Shown: positions 16,774 through 26,046, numbered from the stretch's first letter. The stretch: DNA of 64,000 nucleotides from CAXXOZ01 sp963676435 (GCA_963676435.2 CAXXOZ010000006.1:62001-126000); one strand, 5' to 3'. Notes: generated by a model not told the origin, from the sequence alone. A program made the numbers and translations.

Positions 16774-17478
16774 TTATAAAGATTCTAAAGCCACCAAAAT
16801 CATATCATTAAAAGAAGTTTCTCTTTCTTTTGGATCTGTTTCTACCTTTGTAATAAATGAATTAGAAATCGTAAGAAGACACGCTGCGTTTTTATTTAAA
16901 ACACTTGCGTTATGGAAAAGCGCAAAACTTTCCATCTCTACACATATGCATCCTTTGTCTTTATATAAATCTTCAAAGTAAGTTTCACCCTCTTGATAAT
17001 ATACATCAGATGAATGAACACATCCTTTAACTAATTTAACATCTATTTTATTAGCTGTTTCTTCAAGTAACTGATTAAGTGATTTCGATGGAAAATTTAT
17101 ATCTTCCATGTAACCATTTTGAGTTTTTGCAAAACTTGATTCTGAATATGCCTTTTCGGCTAATACTACATCATATATTTTTACATCCTCATGATAGGCA
17201 CCAGCAGACCCTATCCTAATTATATTATCAACATCATACATTGAATAAAGCTCATAAGAATAGATTCCGATTGATGGCATCCCCATACCTGATCCCATTA
17301 CCGAAACTTCTTTACCTTTATATTTTCCTGTGTACCCAAACATGTTTCTTATATCATTAAACTGTTTAACTTCATCAAAATATGTTTCTGCTATATATTT
17401 TGCCCTTAATGGATCTCCTGGCATTAATACTGTTTTTGCTATTTCCCCTTTATTTGCCTGATTGTGTGGTGTCAACAT
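16774..17478 (-). CDS. deoD: Purine nucleoside phosphorylase, DeoD type
   Basis: The 234-residue enzyme performs phosphorolysis of purine (deoxy)nucleosides to base and (deoxy)ribose-1-phosphate. MPGDPLRAKYIAE near residue 20, GSGMGMPSIGIYSYEL near 62, IRIGSAGA near 86 and CVEMESFAL near 175 are characteristic of the hexameric DeoD family. The start has AAGGAG upstream. It sits between the GGDEF/EAL gene (22 bases upstream) and dgt. Confidence 0.95.
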   Translation of the reverse strand: MLTPHNQANKGEIAKTVLMPGDPLRAKYIAETYFDEVKQFNDIRNMFGYTGKYKGKEVSVMGSGMGMPSIGIYSYELYSMYDVDNIIRIGSAGAYHEDVKIYDVVLAEKAYSESSFAKTQNGYMEDINFPSKSLNQLLEETANKIDVKLVKGCVHSSDVYYQEGETYFEDLYKDKGCICVEMESFALFHNASVLNKNAACLLTISNSFITKVETDPKERETSFNDMILVALESL

Positions 17479-17499
17479 AAGTATCTCCTTTTTTATTTT

Positions 17500-20454
17500 T
17501 TAGTCATCATAAATTATATATTGGTTTTTTCCTTTTTGCTTTGCTTCAAACATTGCAATATCTGCATACTCTATCAGACTATCAAAATCTTTTGCTTTAT
17601 CATTAGCAAATGCAATCCCTATAGAACAACCAATATCTATTTTACCATTTGTTTGCTCAATTTCAAACAGTTCATAGAAAGTTTTTATTCTTTCTTGCAA
17701 AACATCCATCGGGATATTTTTTAAAAATACAATAAATTCATCTCCACCGAACCTCGCTACAATATCTTTAATAGAAAATACTTTTTCTAAAACTGTAGCC
17801 ACTTTTTTAATAACCAAGTCCCCTATTATATGTCCATAATTATCGTTAACTTTTCTAAAATCATCTAAATCAAACAACATTAAGACATCTTTTCCAGACA
17901 GTTCATTGTTAGAGAGATAGTTTTGAATCATCCTTCTTGCTTCTAGTTTATTGTATACACCTGTCATTTGATCTCTTTGAGACTTATGTTTTATTATATC
18001 AAACTCATCTTTTTCATGCTGAATATCTAAAACCTGACCTACTACTCTATAAATATTGCCTTCATCATCTGGCACACTTACATAATAAACCCTACACCAG
18101 GAATATCCATAACCCATAAAGTTAGCTAAAAAGTCCAAGCTTCCTTTTACTTTGTTTTTGCTGGCACATTCAAATAAATCTAGAAAATCTTTTAAGGAGT
18201 CTTCATGAATATGCTCAAGCTTTATATTACTAGAAATAAAGTTCTCATATGACTTCTCAACTATAGAATCATCTGGTTTCTTTAAAACATATGAAAAATA
18301 ATCATTATCAACATCATAATCAAATGTAATGACATTTGTACTTTCAAATAATATTTTATAGCCTTCTTCTTTAACTTTAAGACGATTTTTTATTTCTCTT
18401 TCTATTGTAACATCTTTAAGTGTTCCATAAAAAATAAAGTTGTTTTTATCTCCCATCAAATAAAGTACTTTTGCATTATATACGCATATTTTATTATCAG
18501 GGCTAACTGCTCTAAAGTCAAAGTCAATAACACATTTAGTCTCACCAGCAACGCTTATTCTTTGAAGGCTGGTCACCCTGTCTTTTTCAATAATCCTGTT
18601 CCAAACATTTCTGTCTTCTTCTTTATATGACTTTAAGTCACACTTCATTATCTTAAAATATCCTGAATCTGCTCTTAAAACTTTTATGCTGTCATCTTTG
18701 TATTCGAAAATACCTACACTCTCCACAATGTTGTTGCACATTAAATCGATCATCATTGATGGATTCCAGAATCTGTCGATGTCTTCATTTTTAAATCCTT
18801 CTTCAACCTCAACAAGTCTTAAAAAATTATCCTGAACATATTTTTCTTCGTACTCTTCGAAGGAAATAGCTTTTTCAAAGTAGTGACCCTGAGCATAATC
18901 GCATCTGATTTTTCTTAAAAATTCTGTTTGTTCTTTATTTTCAACACACTCTGCAACTACAGGTATATCTACCATTTTTGAAAGATTTATAATTGTCTTA
19001 ACAACATTTTTAACCTGTTCTTCTTTTACTGTATTTTCTATATACTCCTTATCTATTTTTATTGTATCAATAGGCATTTTATTTAACACATGAAAGGATG
19101 CATATCCAGTACCAAAATCGTCCATTGAAATTTTAAAACCTTTACTTTGTAACTTCTTAGCTACAGAAATAAGCTGGTCTGGATCTTCTGAATAATAGTC
19201 TTCCATAATCTCAATTTCAATCAAGTTTGGCTGAATACTATATTTTTCCGTTAATCCAGTTAAATCTTCAACTAATTCTGGATTATACAAATGAATCCTT
19301 GAAATATTAACTGAAATTGGATATATTGGATATCCTTTTTCCTTCCAATATTTTATTTTGGAACAAACCTTATCCCATACGAACTCATCTATCTCTTTAA
19401 TGAAACCACTCATTTCTAATACTTGTAAAAATTCCTTAGCTTCTATCAAACCTTTATCTGGATGATTCCATCTTATTAAAGCCTCTGCTCCAGCTAAATC
19501 ACCTGTTGTTAAAAAGAATTTTGGCTGAAGGTACACTTCAAACTCTTCATTAAACAAGGCCTGTTTCATTCTTTCTATAACTTCTTTCTCAGAAATAGTT
19601 TTTTCAATAATTTCATTTTCAAAATATGCTATATGAGTATCCCCTGAATTTTTCGCCTCAATCATAGCAAGTCTCACGTTATTACAAATCTTTTGTTTTG
19701 GCATATCTGGATCTTCAATTATATATATCGCAAAATAAGGCAAAATCTCAAAATCTTTTCTATATTCATTTAATGTTTGTCTCATTTCAAAAATGAATTT
19801 TTCAACATTTTTATTTTCATTAGATATAACTGCATAAAAGTGGTCTGCAAACACTCTTGAACACTCTCCAATTTCTCCAATAAAATCTTTCATTTTAACG
19901 GCCATATACTTAAGAAGTTTGTCTCCTTCTTCATAACCAAACATATCATTGTATATACGAAAACGTCCCATGTCCCATTGGATTAAAGCATATTTTTTCT
20001 GTCTATCATTTTTAGCCAATTCATGCATTACTGTGCAAAACGCATCTCTGTTATATAAACCAGTTAAATTGTCATATATACCTTCTTTTGATTCCTCTAA
20101 ACCGTCTTTGTTTGTAGTTCCATAAACACTAATTGTACATATAGCTTTAATAATATCTTTATTTTCATCCTTCACATAATGAGATTCAAAATCACACCAT
20201 TCATATTTTCCATCTATTCTTTTTAAGCGAATGTTTAGACCAGGATGTTCTAAACCCTTCCTCATATAATCAAAAAAATCTGCACTTAGCCTACCTATAT
20301 CAGTAGGATGTACAGATTTATCATCATTTAAATCTTTAAAATAACCATGAAAATCCTGTCTGCTCAGTTCAAACTGATCAAACCCTTCAGAAGCGTAAAA
20401 CTCTGAATTTTTAGGATTCCACTCTAATATAATAATATTAACACTTTTCCCCAT
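17500..20454 (-). CDS. Multidomain c-di-GMP protein: degenerate GGDEF, EAL, PAS, active-type GGDEF
   Basis: I place the start at the ATG at 20454 (MGKSVNIIILEW), because AGGTG lies upstream and the longer frame has no ribosome site; this gives 984 residues. Reading on, there is a PAS-like sensor (about 10-115), a degenerate GGDEF with SRVFADHFYAV in place of the signature (near 205), and an EAL phosphodiesterase domain with EALIRW near 324 and DDFGTGYASF. A second PAS-like region precedes a C-terminal GGDEF with RFGGDEFIVFL (near 903). There are no clear membrane segments, so it is cytoplasmic. It could both make and degrade c-di-GMP, with the first GGDEF serving as a GTP or ligand sensor. 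Confidence 0.9.
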   Translation of the reverse strand: MGKSVNIIILEWNPKNSEFYASEGFDQFELSRQDFHGYFKDLNDDKSVHPTDIGRLSADFFDYMRKGLEHPGLNIRLKRIDGKYEWCDFESHYVKDENKDIIKAICTISVYGTTNKDGLEESKEGIYDNLTGLYNRDAFCTVMHELAKNDRQKKYALIQWDMGRFRIYNDMFGYEEGDKLLKYMAVKMKDFIGEIGECSRVFADHFYAVISNENKNVEKFIFEMRQTLNEYRKDFEILPYFAIYIIEDPDMPKQKICNNVRLAMIEAKNSGDTHIAYFENEIIEKTISEKEVIERMKQALFNEEFEVYLQPKFFLTTGDLAGAEALIRWNHPDKGLIEAKEFLQVLEMSGFIKEIDEFVWDKVCSKIKYWKEKGYPIYPISVNISRIHLYNPELVEDLTGLTEKYSIQPNLIEIEIMEDYYSEDPDQLISVAKKLQSKGFKISMDDFGTGYASFHVLNKMPIDTIKIDKEYIENTVKEEQVKNVVKTIINLSKMVDIPVVAECVENKEQTEFLRKIRCDYAQGHYFEKAISFEEYEEKYVQDNFLRLVEVEEGFKNEDIDRFWNPSMMIDLMCNNIVESVGIFEYKDDSIKVLRADSGYFKIMKCDLKSYKEEDRNVWNRIIEKDRVTSLQRISVAGETKCVIDFDFRAVSPDNKICVYNAKVLYLMGDKNNFIFYGTLKDVTIEREIKNRLKVKEEGYKILFESTNVITFDYDVDNDYFSYVLKKPDDSIVEKSYENFISSNIKLEHIHEDSLKDFLDLFECASKNKVKGSLDFLANFMGYGYSWCRVYYVSVPDDEGNIYRVVGQVLDIQHEKDEFDIIKHKSQRDQMTGVYNKLEARRMIQNYLSNNELSGKDVLMLFDLDDFRKVNDNYGHIIGDLVIKKVATVLEKVFSIKDIVARFGGDEFIVFLKNIPMDVLQERIKTFYELFEIEQTNGKIDIGCSIGIAFANDKAKDFDSLIEYADIAMFEAKQKGKNQYIIYDD

Positions 20455-20489
20455 GCAAACACCTCGCTTACATATAGAAATATATAAAA

Positions 20490-20518
20490 ATTGTATCAAA
20501 TGTGTGCACAAATAACAA
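20490..20518 (-). promoter_or_regulatory. Sigma-A promoter of the GGDEF/EAL gene
   Basis: Minus-strand TTGTTA (20518-20513) and TACAAT (20495-20490) have a 17-bp spacer, with the palindromic GTGCAC inside the spacer. The site lies about 36 bases ahead of the chosen start codon, which supports the shorter start. Confidence 0.6.
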
Positions 20519-20574
20519 GGGTTTTAACAATTTGTTAATAATGTTAATAGAAAGTTGTATAATTAAAAATGATT

Positions 20575-20606
20575 AAAAAAAATCACCAAACTAGTTTCTG
20601 GTGATT
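20575..20606 (-). terminator. Terminator after tRNA-Leu
   Basis: Minus-strand AATCACCA and TGGTGATT form an eight-pair stem followed by a T8 run. It starts two bases after the tRNA 3' end. Confidence 0.85.
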
Positions 20607-20608
20607 AA

Positions 20609-20692
20609 TGCGGAGGAAGGGACTTGAACCCTCACGAGCTAACGCTCACAAGATCCTTAGTCTTGCTCGTCTGCCAATTCCGACACCTCCGC
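20609..20692 (-). tRNA. tRNA-Leu, anticodon AAG
   Basis: The 84-nt minus-strand sequence folds as a class II tRNA. The acceptor stem is GCGGAGG with CCTCCGC and discriminator A. The anticodon stem is CAAGA with TCTTG, enclosing the loop CTAAGGA, so the anticodon is AAG. There is a long variable arm (GAGCGTTAGCTC), and the T-loop is GGTTCAAGTCC. No 3' CCA is encoded, so it depends on the CCA enzyme found later in the window. An A34 leucine tRNA decodes CUU and, if deaminated to inosine, other CUN codons; it is uncommon in bacteria. Confidence 0.93.
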
Positions 20693-20715
20693 TTACTTTT
20701 TTATGACCGAAAGAA

Positions 20716-20744
20716 ATTATATCATAACAAATCTATATTTACAA
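20716..20744 (-). promoter_or_regulatory. Sigma-A promoter of tRNA-Leu
   Basis: Minus-strand TTGTAA (20744-20739) and TATAAT (20721-20716) are spaced 17 bp apart, with the tRNA beginning about 24 bases downstream. Confidence 0.7.
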
Positions 20745-20886
20745 TAGTTTTTTATATATAACCAATAGGTATAGCCGTATACGGATTTGATATTTGCCCT
20801 TTTTCTTTTTGTGATTTAAAATTAACTTACAAACACACAAACTCTTTAATATACAAGTTCCATAACTCCCTGTTTATAAGGAAAAT

Positions 20887-22948
20887 GGGGCAATCGGATA
20901 ATATCCGATTTGCCTCTTTTTTTTATGTTTTTATCAAACCACTATAAATAAAGGGTTTCAGATAATTGAAATATCTTTAGAAGAGTTATATTTATTTTTT
21001 TTATCATAAAATTGGGGTCAATAAACAAAGGTGCGATATGAATTGTGGATAACTTTTCAAATTTTATATTTCAGGCTGTTTTCATCTCATATTTGACAAT
21101 TTTTTCTTTCAAAAACCTATCATATTTATTTAAGTTTCTTCCAAATGCATATAACAAAAATTCTTTATAAACTTTATCTTTTGAACGATGATTAAATCTT
21201 CTGAAATCTCCATTCTCTTTTATATCTCCAAAGTGGCCTTCAGTTTGAATCGACCTGATTTGCCTATTTAGAATACCTTTTTCACTTTGAATATTTTTAT
21301 GAGACTCAGCTTTAAGTTCTTCCCAACGCTCATTTATTTTCATTACCTTATTTTTCTTTTCATGCTTTTCTTGATCATATTTGTACAAACACTTATCTTT
21401 ATAGGTGCAACCGTTACAGTTGCTGCAGGCATAAACATTATATTTTTGAATATAGCCTTGTTTATTTCGATATTCTACATTTTGAAATTCAAGTTTTTTA
21501 TTGTTTTTACATATAAAGTAAGTAGTTTCTTTGTCTGAAACTTTTTTCATGTTGTAGTATTTTCCAATGTCATTTTTATAGGCTCTTGTTTTCATCTTTT
21601 CATGAGCTTGTAGCTTTATGTAACTTTTTATCTCGTTTTCCTTTAAAAAAAGTAGATTTTTTTCACTACTATAGCCACTATCAGCTGTAACTTCACATAC
21701 ATGATGTGAAAAAAATTTGTTGTGTTTTTCTAATACTGGTATCAATGTATTATAATCTGTTCTATCATTACTAATATGGCTATGAACTATGAAATAGTTC
21801 TCAACAGCTATCTGTACATTATAAGCTGCTTTTAATTGTCCGTTTCTCATATGGTCGTCTTTCATTCTCATGAAAGTTGCTTCAATATCTGTTTTTGAAT
21901 AACTATTTCTATCTTCGCCCATTTTTACAAAATGGTCTTTATATTTTAATAATCTTTTACTGGCCTCTTCTATATCTTCATATAATTTTTGAAGTTTTAA
22001 ACGCTTTTGTCCTTTGCCGTAATTAAATTCAATGTTTTCATTTTCAGCTATAAGCTTTAAGTTTGTTTGAAGCTTCAAAAGCTCTAATGGTGATATATTA
22101 CCTATTTCTATTATTGAATTATTAGATAACTTTTTGTATTTAGTTAACTTTCTTTTTCTGTTTTTTTCTATAACTTCTTTTACTTTATCAATACCATCAA
22201 TGATAAACATAGTTGCTCTTTTAATATGATATTTTTTTTCATAGTTATGTGTAATAATTAACTCATTGTAACTTTTATATATTTCATCAATCTTATCTAA
22301 GAGTCCAGCAAGGTGATAGTTAACACTGCCTCTCCATACAAAAGTATATCGATTTGCATTAGCTTCGATTTTAGTTCCATCAATGAAAAGCTCTTTTAAT
22401 GTGATTAATTCTTCTTTTTCTAGTTTTCTCATAAACTGATAATGAAGATTTTCTAAAACATCAGCATTAAGTTTATTATTTATAAAATCATAGAAGGCAT
22501 CTCTTTTAGGTACTTCACCTTTTGTTAGCCATATAAATGCTATATCTCTTTTACAGAGCTCTACAATTTTATCTACTTCTCTTATTCCTCGCATATTTGC
22601 GTATTGTAAGACCGCATACTTCATGATTGGATTATAGCCTTTTCTTCCCTTGTTCGAATACTGCTCAGTAAGTGCAGTAAAATCTAGTTCCTCCATTACT
22701 TTTTTTAGGGTATAGACTGGATCGTCTGCTGATAATCTAATATCATAAAAATTTAGTCTAAGTTTCTGTTGCCCTTTTTCGAAAAAATCGTTATAATAGT
22801 TTTGCATTTGTAGTTATATTATATCATAATATAACGGAGAAAAGGTGGTTGTCGTTAGCCACTTTTTTTCTTTTTAAATTTTAAAAAATCCGAACAACTC
22901 TTTCGAGTCATTCGGATTTTTTGTTAAGGACCATTTCCCGACAGCCCC
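20887..22948 (-). mobile_element. IS1182-family insertion sequence
   Basis: A full transposase gene is bracketed by related ends. The left end (plus strand) is GGGGCAATCGGATAAT and the right end (minus strand) GGGGCTGTCGGGAAAT, matching at 12 of 16 positions. Each end is followed inward by a strong hairpin carrying ATCCGA-type arms and a T-run (20891-20925 and 22884-22922), which would block read-through from flanking genes. No clear target duplication is visible, so the exact boundaries are tentative. The right end lies only seven bases from the stop codon of the ketopantoate reductase-like gene. Confidence 0.68.
21071..22807 (-). CDS. IS1182-family DDE transposase
   Basis: The 578-residue protein begins with the IS1182-type N-terminal region (DUF772-like; GRKGYNPIMKYAVLQYANMR near residue 55, then KRDIAFIWL and FYDFINNKL). 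The DDE core includes LFIDGTKIEANANRY (first D near 143) and TADSGYSSEKNLLFL (second D near 368). A C-terminal ACSNCNGCTYKDKC cysteine cluster precedes the motif IQTEGHFGDIKE with the glutamate near 535. The length is typical and the frame is intact, so the element may be active. Confidence 0.92.
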   Translation of the reverse strand: MQNYYNDFFEKGQQKLRLNFYDIRLSADDPVYTLKKVMEELDFTALTEQYSNKGRKGYNPIMKYAVLQYANMRGIREVDKIVELCKRDIAFIWLTKGEVPKRDAFYDFINNKLNADVLENLHYQFMRKLEKEELITLKELFIDGTKIEANANRYTFVWRGSVNYHLAGLLDKIDEIYKSYNELIITHNYEKKYHIKRATMFIIDGIDKVKEVIEKNRKRKLTKYKKLSNNSIIEIGNISPLELLKLQTNLKLIAENENIEFNYGKGQKRLKLQKLYEDIEEASKRLLKYKDHFVKMGEDRNSYSKTDIEATFMRMKDDHMRNGQLKAAYNVQIAVENYFIVHSHISNDRTDYNTLIPVLEKHNKFFSHHVCEVTADSGYSSEKNLLFLKENEIKSYIKLQAHEKMKTRAYKNDIGKYYNMKKVSDKETTYFICKNNKKLEFQNVEYRNKQGYIQKYNVYACSNCNGCTYKDKCLYKYDQEKHEKKNKVMKINERWEELKAESHKNIQSEKGILNRQIRSIQTEGHFGDIKENGDFRRFNHRSKDKVYKEFLLYAFGRNLNKYDRFLKEKIVKYEMKTA

Positions 22949-22955
22949 TTTTATT

Positions 22956-23906
22956 TTAATAAAAATCTTCTAAAGTTTTAACCATTAAATATAACATCTC
23001 ATGAGTTTTTGTGATTATTCCCTTTTCTTTCCCTAGTCTAACAATTGTTCCAGATAAACTTTCTATTTCTGTTTTTCTTTTCTTTTCTATGTCCTGTAAG
23101 GTTGAAGACCTGTGTCCTGCTGTTTCAGGAACTAGTTTATTAAAAAAAAGTTCTTTATACTCATCTGCAGTTTCCCAAAAGGTTTTAAAACCACATGCTT
23201 TCATAACATCATAAGTTTCTTCAATTAATCTGCTCATTATCTCAACAGTTGATTCTGATTCTATCAGCTTGCCGTAAGGAACTTTTAATATCGCTCCTAG
23301 TGGATTTAGTGTTGTGTTATATAACATTTTTGACCACAATGCTTCTTCTATTTTATCTGTAACCTCTGAAGCAATTTTGTTTTTGTTAAGTATATCTACC
23401 AAAGGCTGAATATCCGATCCATCAAATCCTTTTATAGACCCAATTAATAGAGGTGCTGCAAAAACTGTAATGTCACTTATATGCAAATCTGTTTTCACAA
23501 AACCTGTCGATACCCTTGCGTTAAAAACTATATCATCATCAAAAAGCTCAACATATGGCTTTTCATTGTCCCATCCATTTTGGATTATAATAATTTTACC
23601 ATTGTTTTTTAATATTCTTTTATGATTAAATAATTTTTTACTAACTTCTATATTAGCCATTGTCTTAGTGCAGATAATTATAAAATTATAATAATCATCA
23701 GTGAGTTCATTATACTCAGAATATGCTTTAACTTTATTATTTGAAACTTCAATATCACCAAATATCCCCGTTCTTTTAATTCCTTTAGTATTTATTGCTT
23801 TTTTTGTTTCGCTATTAGTTAAAAAATCTATATTATTAGTGGCATCAGATAATGATGCACCTATTGCCACACCTACTGCTCCTGCTCCAATTATTAAAGT
23901 ATTCAT
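22956..23906 (-). CDS. Ketopantoate reductase (PanE/ApbA) family protein
   Basis: The 316-residue protein has an N-terminal Rossmann fold with LIIGAGAVGVAIGASL (residues 4-19) for NADP(H). The conserved lysine region EEALWSKMLYNTTLNPLGA lies near 187, and the glutamate/serine region of the C-terminal helical domain follows. PanE makes pantoate for coenzyme A synthesis; many paralogues reduce other 2-ketoacids. No panB, panC or panD is nearby, and it sits 15 bases after glpK on the same strand. I therefore give the family but not the gene name. Confidence 0.85.
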   Translation of the reverse strand: MNTLIIGAGAVGVAIGASLSDATNNIDFLTNSETKKAINTKGIKRTGIFGDIEVSNNKVKAYSEYNELTDDYYNFIIICTKTMANIEVSKKLFNHKRILKNNGKIIIIQNGWDNEKPYVELFDDDIVFNARVSTGFVKTDLHISDITVFAAPLLIGSIKGFDGSDIQPLVDILNKNKIASEVTDKIEEALWSKMLYNTTLNPLGAILKVPYGKLIESESTVEIMSRLIEETYDVMKACGFKTFWETADEYKELFFNKLVPETAGHRSSTLQDIEKKRKTEIESLSGTIVRLGKEKGIITKTHEMLYLMVKTLEDFY

Positions 23907-23921
23907 CCTTTTTCTACCTTT

Positions 23922-25412
23922 CTACTCTGCCCATATTTTAGCCGCTTTTAAAGCTTTTTTCCATCCATTTAAATTAAAATTTAAAACTTCTTTTTGCATA
24001 TTAGGTATAAACTCTTTTCCTTTTTTCCAATTCAATTTTATATCTTCTTTGTCTTTCCAATATCCCACATATAATCCTGCAAGATAGGCCGCTCCTAACG
24101 CCGTTGTTTCTACTACCTTAGGTCTTATTACTTTTTTACTTAATATATCTGCCTGAAATTGCATTAAAAAATCATTTTTACAAGCTCCGCCATCCACTTT
24201 TAATTCTTTTAACTTTATCCCTGAATCGCTCTCCATTGCTTTTAAAACATCATATGTTTGATATGCTAAAGATTCTAACGTTGCCCTTACAAAATGAGCT
24301 TTGGTTACTCCTCTGGTCAATCCAAATATACTTCCTCTGGCGTGCTGATTCCAGTGGGGTGCTCCTAAACCTGTAAAAGCAGGAACAATATACATTCCAT
24401 TTGAATCTGACACACTTACAGATAAATCGTATGATTCCGATGCATTTTCTATCATCTTTAATTCATCTCTTAACCACTGAATAGCTGCACCTGCTATAAA
24501 AACACTTCCCTCCAGGGCATACTCAATATTATCATCAAGCCCTGCTGCAATTGTTGAAACAAGACCATTTTTTGAATTAATAGCTTTCTTACCAGTATTC
24601 ATCAATAAAAAACAACCTGTTCCATAAGTATTTTTTGCCATTCCTTCTTCAAAGCAACATTGACCAAATAATGCTGCTTGTTGGTCTCCAGCCACACCAC
24701 AAACAGGTATCTCTTCGCCAATTAAGTTTTTACAGGTTTTTCCAAACGACCCACTTGATGCTTTTACTTCTGGCAAAATATCCTTTGGGATATCTAGGAT
24801 TTTCAATAAGTATTCATCCCACTCTTTTCTATGTATATCAAATAACATGGTTCTTGAAGCATTTGTATAATCAGTTGCATGTACTTTTCCCTGAGTAAGG
24901 TTCCACATTAGCCATGTATCAACAGTTCCGAACAGAATTTCTCCTTTTTCGGCTCTTTCTCTAGCCCCTTTTATATTATCTAATATCCATTTAATTTTTG
25001 TACCAGAAAAATAAGAGTCTGCTATAAGACCTGTTTTTTCTTTTATATATTTATCTATGCCTTTACTTTTTAATTCGTCTACATATTCAGCTGTTCTTCT
25101 ACATTGCCAAACTATTGCATTATAAACAGGTTTACCTGTTTTTTTGTCCCATAAAATGGTTGTTTCTCTTTGATTCGTAATCCCTATACCCGCTATTTCG
25201 TTTGCTTTGGCACCTATTTTACCTAAAGCTTCTCCAATAGTCCCAAATTGTGTAGACCAGATCTCCATAGGATTATGCTCTACCCAACCTGCCTTAGGAT
25301 AAATCTGTTTAAACTCCTTACTAGCACTACTTACTATTTCTCCCTTTTTATTGAATAAAATACATCTAGAACTTGTTGTTCCCTGATCTAGGGACATAAT
25401 ATATTTTGCCAT
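23922..25412 (-). CDS. glpK: Glycerol kinase
   Basis: The 496-residue cytoplasmic enzyme phosphorylates glycerol with ATP to glycerol-3-phosphate. Family signatures are SLDQGTTSSRCILF (6-19), WVEHNPMEIW near 48, NASRTMLFDIH near 180, GVAGDQQAALFGQCC near 240 and the second FGGY signature, beginning with LKELKVDGGACKN, near 395. Length is standard. No glpF or glpD lies next to it; the downstream gene is a ketopantoate reductase-like protein. Upstream it diverges from perR across a 150-bp gap. Confidence 0.97.
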   Translation of the reverse strand: MAKYIMSLDQGTTSSRCILFNKKGEIVSSASKEFKQIYPKAGWVEHNPMEIWSTQFGTIGEALGKIGAKANEIAGIGITNQRETTILWDKKTGKPVYNAIVWQCRRTAEYVDELKSKGIDKYIKEKTGLIADSYFSGTKIKWILDNIKGARERAEKGEILFGTVDTWLMWNLTQGKVHATDYTNASRTMLFDIHRKEWDEYLLKILDIPKDILPEVKASSGSFGKTCKNLIGEEIPVCGVAGDQQAALFGQCCFEEGMAKNTYGTGCFLLMNTGKKAINSKNGLVSTIAAGLDDNIEYALEGSVFIAGAAIQWLRDELKMIENASESYDLSVSVSDSNGMYIVPAFTGLGAPHWNQHARGSIFGLTRGVTKAHFVRATLESLAYQTYDVLKAMESDSGIKLKELKVDGGACKNDFLMQFQADILSKKVIRPKVVETTALGAAYLAGLYVGYWKDKEDIKLNWKKGKEFIPNMQKEVLNFNLNGWKKALKAAKIWAE

Positions 25413-25501
25413 TTTTCACCCTCATATAATTAAATTAAAAACTATCAAAGACTATAATAAATCGATTATATCATATATGTTTTACTTTTAAATAGCCCAA
25501 T

Positions 25502-25531
25502 TTGACAAAACATACATAAATCTGTTATAAT
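25502..25531 (+). promoter_or_regulatory. Sigma-A promoter of perR
   Basis: TTGACA (25502-25507) and TATAAT (25526-25531) are 18 bp apart, consensus at both hexamers. A PerR-type palindrome begins two bases after the -10 element. Confidence 0.8.
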
Positions 25532-25532
25532 C

Positions 25533-25545
25533 AGTAATAATTACT
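25533..25545 (+). promoter_or_regulatory. PerR-type operator at the perR promoter
   Basis: AGTAATAATTACT is a perfect palindrome around one base, placed over the transcription start. The same box, with one different central base and the same right-hand flank ATTATTAAA, occurs at the rubrerythrin promoter. This points to autorepression. Confidence 0.75.
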
Positions 25546-25566
25546 ATTATTAAAGAGGTGATTTTT

Positions 25567-25947
25567 ATGAAGACACTTAAATATTCCAGACAGCGAGAGT
25601 CTATAAAAGACTATTTAAATGGTAGAACTGACCATCCAACTGCTGAGCAGGTGTATAATAATGTAAGAAAAGAATATCCCAACATTAGTCTAGGAACTGT
25701 ATATAGAAATCTAGGTTTATTAGCAGAAACCGGCTATCTAACAAAGATTTCCTGTGGAGACGCATCAGAACGATTTGACCCAAATACTCACGAACACTAC
25801 CACTTTATCTGCACAAAATGTAGCTGTGTGCATGATTTGGAAATGGATAATCTTGACTTTATAAATACCCTGGCTGGAAAAGATTTCGATGGCAAAATAG
25901 AAGGCCATTCTACATATTTCTATGGAAAGTGTAAAAATTGTAAATAA
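25567..25947 (+). CDS. perR: Fur-family peroxide repressor, PerR-like
   Basis: I choose ATG 25567 because AAAGAGG precedes it at the right distance; an upstream in-frame GTG at 25558 is part of the ribosome site. The 126-residue protein has an N-terminal winged helix (HPTAEQVYNNVRKEYP, LGTVYRNLGLLAE). The metal region RFDPNTHEHYHFICTKC carries the aspartate and HxH pattern of PerR, followed by HDLEMD with the aspartate expected at the PerR Asp104 position. The structural zinc site is CTKC plus CKNC at the extreme C-terminus. PerR senses peroxide through histidine oxidation. The neighbour and shared operator with reverse rubrerythrin support this over Fur or Zur. Confidence 0.88.
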   Translation: MKTLKYSRQRESIKDYLNGRTDHPTAEQVYNNVRKEYPNISLGTVYRNLGLLAETGYLTKISCGDASERFDPNTHEHYHFICTKCSCVHDLEMDNLDFINTLAGKDFDGKIEGHSTYFYGKCKNCK

Positions 25948-25970
25948 TTCAAAATTTTTTAGTATTACTG

Positions 25971-25999
25971 TTGACACATAAAAACACATATGATATATT
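25971..25999 (+). promoter_or_regulatory. Sigma-A promoter of reverse rubrerythrin
   Basis: TTGACA (25971-25976) and TATATT (25994-25999) have a 17-bp spacer. The PerR-type box begins six bases downstream. Confidence 0.75.
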
Positions 26000-26005
26000 A
26001 ATGTC

Positions 26006-26018
26006 AGTAATCATTACT
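26006..26018 (+). promoter_or_regulatory. PerR-type operator at the rubrerythrin promoter
   Basis: AGTAATCATTACT is a perfect 13-bp palindrome at the predicted transcription start. It matches the box in front of perR at 12 of 13 positions and shares the flank ATTATTAAA. Confidence 0.75.
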
Positions 26019-26046
26019 ATTATTAAAACTTTAGGAGGAATAAATT

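Noticed and set aside
20775..20784. CCGTATACGG palindrome upstream of tRNA-Leu
   Set aside because: A single 10-bp palindrome outside the tRNA promoter, with no partner site; probably chance.
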